Assembly: GCA_964454355.1 (NCBI GenBank)
Contig: CAYVTA010000060.1
Location: forward strand, 1-13,105
Reading direction: 5' to 3'
DNA: 13,105 nt
Origin: UBA1081 sp964454355
GTDB lineage: Bacteria > Bacillota > Clostridia > Oscillospirales > Acutalibacteraceae
Part shown: piece by piece, positions 8,281 to 13,105 of the stretch
Layout of the letters: the number at the start of each line of letters is the position of its first letter
How positions within the stretch are numbered: the stretch's first letter is position 1
Notes under the pieces: model-generated
Seen by the model: the letters and a program-made list of their open reading frames with translations, nothing else
Databases searched by the model: none
Told to the model about the DNA's origin: nothing
Program-made: the position numbers and the translations under genes

Positions 8281-10314
8281 ATGACAGTAGATGAAATGAA
8301 AAATTATCAGTTTGAGCTTCTTGAAGACGGTACATACTCAAAGGAGAGTGTTGATGAGTTTGTTGCGAAGTCTATCGCAGCTTACGAAGAGCTTTTCAGC
8401 GAGAATAAGGAAGTTGTAAGAAGACTTACTATTTTTGCAAAGAAGGTTGACGAATACAAGAAGACCGAGAGCTATATGACCGAGACACTTCTTACTGCTC
8501 AGAAAACTGCGGCTCAGACTATTGCAGGTGCAGAGTCTGTTGTTGCAAAAATGATCGAAGCCGCAAAGGGCGAAGGTAAAAAAATCATAAATGAAGCCAA
8601 AGAGCGTGCAAATCAGGTTGAAGTTGACAGAGACGCTATTATTCAGAAGGCAAACGAAGATGCACAGGCAATAATTGAAGAAGGTAATATTAAGGCTCAG
8701 GCTGTTATTGATGAAGCTAATGTTAAAGCACAGTCCGTTATTGACGAAGCAAATGTAAATATTCAGAAAACTATTGAAGAGATCAATGGCAGTGCGGAAA
8801 CCGTTATAGGTGATGCCGCCATGACCGCTGAAGAAATAGTTAATGAGGCTTCAAAAAAGGCTCAGTCTGTATCTGATGGTATTATTGCCGATGCAAATAA
8901 GACAAAAACTGATGCTGAAGCTCTTATGAACGAAGCTTTTGAAATGAAGAAGGAAGCCGTTCTCAATAAAGAAGAAATTGAAAAAGCAGCAACACAAGAG
9001 GCCGAAAATGTGCTCAATGAAGCAAGATCAAAGGCTGAAAGTATGATCAATGAAGCAACGTCAAAGGCTGAACATCTTGTTACTGTTGCACAGGCTGATG
9101 CGGAAGCTATGAGACAGGAAGCTTTTAGTGTAACTGCAAGAGCCAAGAATACTGCAGTAGGAATACTGCTTAAGGCACAAGCTGATGTGAACAGACTTAA
9201 CGGCGAAATGAATGAAAAAGTTACCGGTGTTAACGAAGCTGTCAAGACTGCATATGAGCAGTATAACAGCGTAAAGGCTGTTGCAGATGAAGCATACACA
9301 AAGCTTTCTACGCAGCTTCATAATATCAGTGCATCCTTTGCCGGTCTTGTGGTTGAAAAGAACCTTGAACAGATCGCTCCTCTTGAAATTGATGAAGCTG
9401 TTTTTGCATATGATACTCAAGCACTTAATGATGCTGTTGCCGATGAGGATATTGATGCAGTTCTCAAGTGCTTTGGTATTGATGCCGACAATATTCTCGG
9501 TGAGACCCAGGATGTAATAGTTCCCGCTGATGAAGCGGCAGAAGAACCTGTCAGTGAAAGTGAAGAAGTTGCTCAGACAGAAGTTGTTGAGACTGTTGAG
9601 GAAGCTACAACCGAAGAATCAGCGGAAGAGCCCGTTGAGGAACTTGTGGAAGAAATTGTTGAGGAACCCATTGAGGAACCCATTGAGGAANNNNNNNNNN
9701 NNNNNNNNNNNNNNNNNNNNNNNNNNNNNNNNNNNNNNNNNNNNNNNNNNNNNNNNNNNNNNNNNNNNNNNNNNNNNNNNNNNNNNNNNNTTGAGGAACC
9801 CATTGAGGAACCCATTGAGGAATCTGCTGAAGAACTCGCTGAAACCGCTGTTGAAGAAATTGCAGAAGAAATTGTTGCAGAAACAGCAGAAGACGATGAG
9901 AACGAGTTCGTATTTGATTTTGATGTTATTTCCGAGGATGAGGAGACTGAAGAAATATCCGAGGCTCCTGTTGCGGAACCCGTAGAAGAAGCCGAAGAAG
10001 AACCGGTTGAAAGATTTATTATCGATACTGAAGATGCAGATGACGATGAGGATGATCTTTTTGATGATGATTGGGATGAAATTTCAAAGGATGAAGAGGA
10101 AGGCGTAAAAGAGTTTGTTCCTGAACGTCCCAATGCAGAAGATGTTCTTGAAGCTGATTTCAGTGAATTTGGTGAGTTTACCCCCGAAAAGGAAATTGAA
10201 GAAGATGATTTTGAAATAGATTTCAGTATCTTTGAGGTTGACGAAGACAAAAAAGAAGAAAGAGAAGAAAGACAGAATAAGAGAGACCGCCGTAATAAAA
10301 AGAAGAGAAAGTAA
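8281..10314 (+). CDS. Large DivIVA-like coiled-coil protein with acidic repetitive tail (contains assembly gap)
   Basis: DivIVA proteins mark poles and septa in Gram-positive bacteria and recruit partners. Residues 18-80 align by eye with the DivIVA N-terminal domain: GTYSKESVDEFVAKSIAAYE followed by KKTESYMTETLLTAQKTA, compared with GYDEDEVNEFL...VVAQEAA in B. subtilis. The rod, to about residue 380, is built largely of 11-residue repeats, clearest at 114-201. From about residue 410 the protein is Glu-rich with EEPIEE repeats interrupted by 100 N, then continues acidic with Phe/Trp-containing motifs, and ends in a Lys/Arg patch (NKRDRRNKKKRK). Nominal length is 677 aa against about 165 in B. 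subtilis; the true length is unknown because of the gap. The frame is open on both sides of the gap. GGGAAGGT (8266-8273) is the ribosome binding site, and the stop overlaps the lspA start. Position after sepF supports the family call. Confidence 0.85.
   Translation: MTVDEMKNYQFELLEDGTYSKESVDEFVAKSIAAYEELFSENKEVVRRLTIFAKKVDEYKKTESYMTETLLTAQKTAAQTIAGAESVVAKMIEAAKGEGKKIINEAKERANQVEVDRDAIIQKANEDAQAIIEEGNIKAQAVIDEANVKAQSVIDEANVNIQKTIEEINGSAETVIGDAAMTAEEIVNEASKKAQSVSDGIIADANKTKTDAEALMNEAFEMKKEAVLNKEEIEKAATQEAENVLNEARSKAESMINEATSKAEHLVTVAQADAEAMRQEAFSVTARAKNTAVGILLKAQADVNRLNGEMNEKVTGVNEAVKTAYEQYNSVKAVADEAYTKLSTQLHNISASFAGLVVEKNLEQIAPLEIDEAVFAYDTQALNDAVADEDIDAVLKCFGIDADNILGETQDVIVPADEAAEEPVSESEEVAQTEVVETVEEATTEESAEEPVEELVEEIVEEPIEEPIEEXXXXXXXXXXXXXXXXXXXXXXXXXXXXXXXXXXEEPIEEPIEESAEELAETAVEEIAEEIVAETAEDDENEFVFDFDVISEDEETEEISEAPVAEPVEEAEEEPVERFIIDTEDADDDEDDLFDDDWDEISKDEEEGVKEFVPERPNAEDVLEADFSEFGEFTPEKEIEEDDFEIDFSIFEVDEDKKEEREERQNKRDRRNKKKRK
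8620..8883 (+). repeat. Hendecad (11-residue, 33-bp) repeats in the DivIVA-like rod
   Basis: Eight consecutive 11-residue units at residues 114-201 follow roughly the pattern xxxAxx[IV][IV]xEA. Examples are NEDAQAIIEEG, NIKAQAVIDEA, NVKAQSVIDEA, NVNIQKTIEEI, NGSAETVIGDA and AMTAEEIVNEA. The two best copies differ at few residues, yet their third-codon bases have diverged, so the duplication is not recent. Similar units occur before (residues 74-106) and later (around VLNEARSKAES, MINEATSKAEH). An 11-residue period is characteristic of nearly straight or slightly right-handed coiled coils. Confidence 0.8.
9661..9822 (+). repeat. 12-bp tandem repeat encoding Pro-Ile-Glu-Glu, interrupted by the N run
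   Basis: The unit CCCATTGAGGAA occurs twice without mismatch immediately left of the gap (9667-9690) and twice immediately right of it (9799-9822). A partial copy abuts the gap on its right (9791-9798). The units are identical at DNA level, unlike the diverged hendecads, which points to recent or ongoing expansion. Because the unit is 12 bp, changes in copy number would keep the reading frame. The true copy number cannot be read from this window. Confidence 0.9.
9691..9790. other. Assembly gap or masked stretch of exactly 100 N
   Basis: Exactly 100 undetermined bases, a common placeholder length for a gap of unknown size, lie inside the perfect 12-bp repeat where short-read assembly would be expected to fail. 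The last unit before the gap ends in GAGGAA and the first bases after it are TTGAGGAA. An uninterrupted array needs a gap of 4 + 12k bases, and 100 satisfies this with k = 8. The phase is therefore consistent with pure repeat, although that agreement may be chance. Confidence 0.95.
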
Positions 10315-10844
10315 TGTCAGATAAGAAGAAAAAATATGTTTTTTTTGCTGTTCAGATGATAGGTGCAATGCTGTTGGCTGTTGTTGACCAATTGCTGAAA
10401 AGGGTTGCTGTAAGTCATCTTAAGGATAGTGAAGATATGGTACTTATAGAGGACTTTTTGGCTTTTTCCTATGCTGAAAATACCGGTGCGGCGTTCAGTT
10501 CTTTTTCAAATTCCACCACACTTTTGTCTGTTATAACTCTTGTTATGCTTATTGCTGTTGCTGTTTATCTGTTTGTGGGCAGAATTGAAAGTAAGCTTCT
10601 CAATATTTGTGCGGTGTTGGTTCTTGGCGGCGGAATCGGTAATCTTATCGACCGTTTTGCTCAGGGCTATGTGGTGGATTATATAAAAACACTATTTATA
10701 GATTTTCCTGTTTTTAATTTTGCCGACATTCTTGTTGTTGTGGGTGCATTCACTATTTGCGGAGTACTGATTTATCAGATAATCCGTGAGGAAATTGAAA
10801 AGAAACGGGAGAAAAACGGAGAATCGGACAATGGAAATTCTTGA
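10314..10844 (+). CDS. lspA: Lipoprotein signal peptidase LspA (signal peptidase II)
   Basis: LspA is a four-helix membrane aspartyl protease that removes the signal peptide from diacylglyceryl-prolipoproteins just before the lipid-modified cysteine. Family blocks are in order: AVVDQLLKRVAV in the first helix, AENTGAAFSSF, GGGIGNLIDRFAQGYVVDYI with catalytic D122, and FPVFNFADILVV with catalytic D138. The 176-aa length is near the usual 150-170, the extra being a charged C-terminal tail. The ATG shares a base with the stop codon of the DivIVA-like gene (TAATG), so translation is probably coupled. A purine-rich AAGAAGAGAAAG stretch just upstream, inside that gene, may act as ribosome binding site. 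In many Firmicutes ileS lies between divIVA and lspA; it is absent here. Confidence 0.97.
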   Translation: MSDKKKKYVFFAVQMIGAMLLAVVDQLLKRVAVSHLKDSEDMVLIEDFLAFSYAENTGAAFSSFSNSTTLLSVITLVMLIAVAVYLFVGRIESKLLNICAVLVLGGGIGNLIDRFAQGYVVDYIKTLFIDFPVFNFADILVVVGAFTICGVLIYQIIREEIEKKREKNGESDNGNS

Positions 10845-11745
10845 ACTCACCGTTTGTGAAAATGACAACGGAACAAGACTCGATAAGTTTTTGTCTGATA
10901 ATTCCGATTTGTCACGAAGTGCCGCAACGGGACTGATTGAAGACGGTAAAGTTACCGTAAACGGTAAGCCGGCGTGCAAAAGTGTAAAGCTGAAAATCGG
11001 GGATATTATTACAGCTGAAATTCCCGAACCTGAGATACTCAACATTGAAGCTCAGAATATTCCCATTGAAATCGTTTATGAGGACTCGGACTTGCTTGTT
11101 GTCAATAAGCCGAAAGGGATGGTTGTCCATCCTGCCCCGGGAAATTATGACGGAACGCTGGTGAATGCTCTTTTGTATCATTGCGGAGATTCACTTTCAG
11201 GTATAAACGGCGTGATCCGCCCCGGAATCGTTCACAGAATTGACAAGGATACAAGCGGTCTGCTTATAGTTGCAAAAAATGATGTGTCTCATGCTTCACT
11301 TGCTTCGCAGATTCAGGCACATTCTTTTAAAAGGGAGTACGAAGCCGTTGTTGTGGGGAATTTCAGAGAAGATACTGGGACAATAGATTTTCCGCTGGGA
11401 AGAAGTCCCCATGACAGAAAAAAACAGGCAGTAAACGGTTTGAATCCCAGAAATGCGGTAACTCATTATCAGGTTATTGAGCGTTTTCGAGGTTTCTGTT
11501 ATTGTAAATTTAAGTTGGAAACAGGCAGAACTCATCAGATTCGTGTGCATTGTGCCGCTATGGGTCATCCCGTAGCCGGAGATACGGTTTATGGTGACAG
11601 AAAGCATACTTATGGCTTGCAGGGGCAGTGTCTTCATGCAAAAGTCATTGGTTTTGTTCATCCCTCAACAGGGGAGTATTTGGAATTTTCATCCGATCTG
11701 CCGGAGTATTTTAAAGAGTTTTTAGAAAAAATGATCAAGCAATAA
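10831..11745 (+). CDS. RluA/RluD-family 23S rRNA pseudouridine synthase
   Basis: It converts uridine to pseudouridine in RNA, most likely 23S rRNA as RluD does, though substrate site cannot be read from sequence. An N-terminal S4 RNA-binding domain is seen at TRLDKFLSDNSDLSRSAA...DGKVTVNGKP (about residues 14-50). The catalytic domain has VVNKPKGMVVHP, the HRIDKDTSGLLIVAKN motif with catalytic D138, LGRSPHDRKK, and the GRTHQIRVH signature. Start is ATG 10831 (304 aa), nine bases after CGGAG at 10817-10821, which makes the gene overlap the last 14 bases of lspA. A longer in-frame start at 10786 would add residues without family resemblance. lspA followed by an rluD-like gene is the standard Firmicute order (lspA-ylyB in Bacillus). 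Confidence 0.95.
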   Translation: MEILELTVCENDNGTRLDKFLSDNSDLSRSAATGLIEDGKVTVNGKPACKSVKLKIGDIITAEIPEPEILNIEAQNIPIEIVYEDSDLLVVNKPKGMVVHPAPGNYDGTLVNALLYHCGDSLSGINGVIRPGIVHRIDKDTSGLLIVAKNDVSHASLASQIQAHSFKREYEAVVVGNFREDTGTIDFPLGRSPHDRKKQAVNGLNPRNAVTHYQVIERFRGFCYCKFKLETGRTHQIRVHCAAMGHPVAGDTVYGDRKHTYGLQGQCLHAKVIGFVHPSTGEYLEFSSDLPEYFKEFLEKMIKQ

Positions 11746-11772
11746 TTTTGCATTATTCAGGTGTGTGAACCT

Positions 11773-12615
11773 ATGAATAAAAAACATCTTATTCCGATGG
11801 TTGCTGCTGTGGGTGTAGGTGGTCTGACTGCCTGTGCCGTCAGCGAAAAAGCAATAAAAACGACTGAATACACACTGAAAGCGAGCACTACTGCCCCAAT
11901 TACTGCGGCGGTGGTGTCTGATTTGCATTTTTCACATTTCGGCAAGAATAATCGCTGTCTTGTTGATAAGGTCAAGAAAACTAACCCTGATGTAATTTTT
12001 CTTGTAGGTGATTTTTTTGATTTTCATAATAATAAGAGCAACAGGGAAGCCGTTGTCTCCGTAATGAAAGAGTTTTGTGCAATCGCTCCCGTATATATGT
12101 GTGCGGGCAATCATGATATGCGTTACAATGTGCTTACGGGGGAAAACTGTTTTGAATACGCCGGGAATGCAGGAGTCATAGTTGTTAACGGCGATTATGT
12201 TGATACTCAGATCAACGGTCAAAATGTTCGCATCGGCGGCATTTTTGATCATAGCGTTTATGCCGAAGACTATGGAGAACGCTGGCATAAGTCCGAAGTA
12301 TATGCATATCTGAAAGATTTTGAAAATACGGATTCTCTGAAGCTTTTGCTTATGCATCGACCTAATACTTTTATACATACAGATGATGATTGGGATATTG
12401 ATGCCGTATTTTGCGGTCATGCACATGGCGGAATATGGCAATTGCCTTTCATCGGCGGCGTTTATGCACCTGAACAGGGATTTTTCCCCGAATATGATAA
12501 AGGCGAATATGTCTTCGGAAAAATGAAGATGTTTCTTTCCGCAGGACTTGAAGGGTACTATTGGGTTCCCAGAATATTTAACAGGGTTGAAATACTGAAA
12601 GTTTCAATATATTAA
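11773..12615 (+). CDS. Calcineurin-like metallophosphoesterase, N-terminally membrane- or lipid-anchored
   Basis: A 280-aa protein with the dinuclear-metal phosphoesterase motifs in the right order: D50-L-H52 (SDLHFSH), GD with D80 (LVGDFFD), GNHD (N113, H114, D115), and GHAHGG (H216, H218). It resembles the YkuE/YaeI type, some of which act on envelope lipid pyrophosphates such as UDP-diacylglucosamine; the substrate here is unknown. The N-terminus has MNKK, a hydrophobic stretch (residues 6-20), then L18-T-A-C21, which fits a lipobox, so it may be an exported lipoprotein. Otherwise the stretch is an uncleaved anchor. I prefer ATG 11773 to the in-frame GTG 11761, because AGGTG (11759-11763) sits at ribosome-binding distance from the ATG and the shorter form begins like a signal peptide. 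No terminator is seen in the 27 bases after the pseudouridine synthase gene. Confidence 0.92.
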   Translation: MNKKHLIPMVAAVGVGGLTACAVSEKAIKTTEYTLKASTTAPITAAVVSDLHFSHFGKNNRCLVDKVKKTNPDVIFLVGDFFDFHNNKSNREAVVSVMKEFCAIAPVYMCAGNHDMRYNVLTGENCFEYAGNAGVIVVNGDYVDTQINGQNVRIGGIFDHSVYAEDYGERWHKSEVYAYLKDFENTDSLKLLLMHRPNTFIHTDDDWDIDAVFCGHAHGGIWQLPFIGGVYAPEQGFFPEYDKGEYVFGKMKMFLSAGLEGYYWVPRIFNRVEILKVSIY

Positions 12616-12650
12616 ATTGAAAATTGAACATTGATTATAGGAGTGAAAAT
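12616..12650 (+). promoter_or_regulatory. Short gap with the transketolase ribosome binding site
   Basis: The 35 bases hold three near-copies of the word ATTGAA (from 12615 to about 12633) and AGGAGTG at 12639-12645, seven bases before the ATG at 12651, a strong Shine-Dalgarno sequence. There is no hairpin with T-run to end the preceding operon. Either read-through continues, or a promoter lies within the metallophosphoesterase gene; I cannot identify one with confidence. Confidence 0.5.
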
Positions 12651-13105
12651 ATGGACGCAACATTAAAAAAAGAGCTTCTTCTCGATTGTGTGAACATTCG
12701 CAAGGGAATTATCGAGGGAACATTCAATGCAAAATCGGGTCATCCGGGCGGTTCTCTTTCAATTGCAGAGATTCTTGCATATCTTTACAGAGTTGAGATG
12801 AATGTTGATCCCAAAGATCCGAAAAAAGCAGACAGAGACAGACTTGTACTTTCAAAAGGTCATGCTGCTCCTGCCCTTTATGCAGCTCTTGCTAATGCAG
12901 GCTTTTTTCCTGCAGAGGACCTGAAAACTCTCAGAAAGAGCGATTCTTATCTTCAAGGACATCCTAATATGAACTATATTCCCGGCGTTGATATGAGTAC
13001 AGGCTCTCTCGGTCAGGGCATTTCTGCCGCAGTAGGTATGGCTTTGGGCTCAAAGTTCGGCGGCGATACATTTAGAGTTTATACTATTCTCGGTGATGGC
13101 GAGTT
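12651..13105 (+). CDS. Transketolase, N-terminal subunit (partial, runs off the right edge)
   Basis: Transketolase moves two-carbon units between sugar phosphates in the non-oxidative pentose phosphate pathway, using thiamine diphosphate. The visible 151 codons contain the N-terminal signatures AKSGHPGGSLS (H31), RDRLVLSKGHAAPALYAAL, LQGHPN, and GVDMSTGSLGQGISAAVGMA. They stop at LGDGE, the first half of the GDG...N thiamine-diphosphate binding motif. The start MDATLKKELLLDCVNIRKGIIEG lacks the longer N-terminus of full-length enzymes and looks like the split form common in Clostridia, where about 270-280 residues form one subunit and a second gene supplies the C-terminal part. The split is inferred from the beginning of the protein only, since the end lies outside the window. 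The Shine-Dalgarno sequence AGGAG is strong. Confidence 0.93.
   Translation, partial: MDATLKKELLLDCVNIRKGIIEGTFNAKSGHPGGSLSIAEILAYLYRVEMNVDPKDPKKADRDRLVLSKGHAAPALYAALANAGFFPAEDLKTLRKSDSYLQGHPNMNYIPGVDMSTGSLGQGISAAVGMALGSKFGGDTFRVYTILGDGE

Noticed and set aside
9691..9790. Frameshift or pseudogene in the DivIVA-like gene caused by the N run
   Set aside because: Both flanks stay open in frames that agree with a 12-bp repeat across the gap, so the break is technical and there is no evidence of a damaged gene.
9573..10250. Long Ser-rich open frame on the - strand opposite the acidic tail
   Set aside because: It is the mirror of a GAA/GAG/GAT-rich region, in which reverse-strand stop codons are rare. 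It crosses the N gap and has no family resemblance, so it is a shadow frame.
1..13105. Mobile element, CRISPR, defence island or biosynthetic cluster
   Set aside because: I found no transposase, integrase, repeat-spacer array, nuclease-type defence gene or large biosynthetic enzyme. Apart from the HlyD-like gene, every gene can be placed in a known family, nearly all of them housekeeping.

Overview
The window looks like a chromosomal segment from a low-GC Firmicute of the class Clostridia, most likely Oscillospirales/Ruminococcaceae. The grounds are AT-rich coding sequence, AGGAG-type ribosome binding sites with some TTG/GTG starts, a MutL with the endonuclease-type C-terminal domain, the Gram-positive division genes sepF and divIVA, and a split transketolase. 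The taxonomic call is an inference from gene content. A run of exactly 100 N inside a tandem repeat suggests a draft or metagenome assembly.

Layout: every supported gene is on the + strand, tightly packed, with no convincing internal terminator. (1) 1-101: short leader with a small hairpin and a pyrimidine-rich tract. (2) 102-5668: mismatch repair and tRNA modification, mutS - mutL - miaA; mutL and miaA overlap by 4 bases. (3) 5675-10314: a cell-division and envelope block consisting of a single-pass HlyD-like protein, the PLP-binding YggS/YlmE protein, SepF, and a large DivIVA-like protein with a hendecad coiled coil and a long acidic repetitive tail. (4) 10314-11745: lspA and an RluA/RluD-family pseudouridine synthase, both starting inside or at the end of the preceding gene. 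(5) 11773-12615: a membrane- or lipid-anchored metallophosphoesterase. (6) 12651 to the right edge: the N-terminal subunit of a split transketolase, cut off at its thiamine-diphosphate motif.

The genes fit together as a housekeeping cluster. MutS and MutL correct replication errors; MiaA and the RluA-family enzyme modify RNA. YggS, SepF and the DivIVA-like protein belong to the conserved neighbourhood downstream of ftsZ in Firmicutes, here without ylmG, ylmH or ileS. LspA matures lipoproteins, and the metallophosphoesterase has a plausible lipobox, so it could be an LspA client.

There is no mobile element, CRISPR array, tRNA/rRNA gene or defence system. The least ordinary object is the DivIVA-like protein. 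Its N-terminus lacks the usual membrane-contact Phe-Arg pair, its rod is built on 11-residue repeats, it carries a 12-bp (Pro-Ile-Glu-Glu) tandem array in which the assembly broke, and its tail has duplicated aromatic-acidic short motifs and a basic end. Second in interest are a MutL whose metal-site motif has Asn in place of the last Glu, and a HlyD-like adaptor with no transporter partner in a division cluster.
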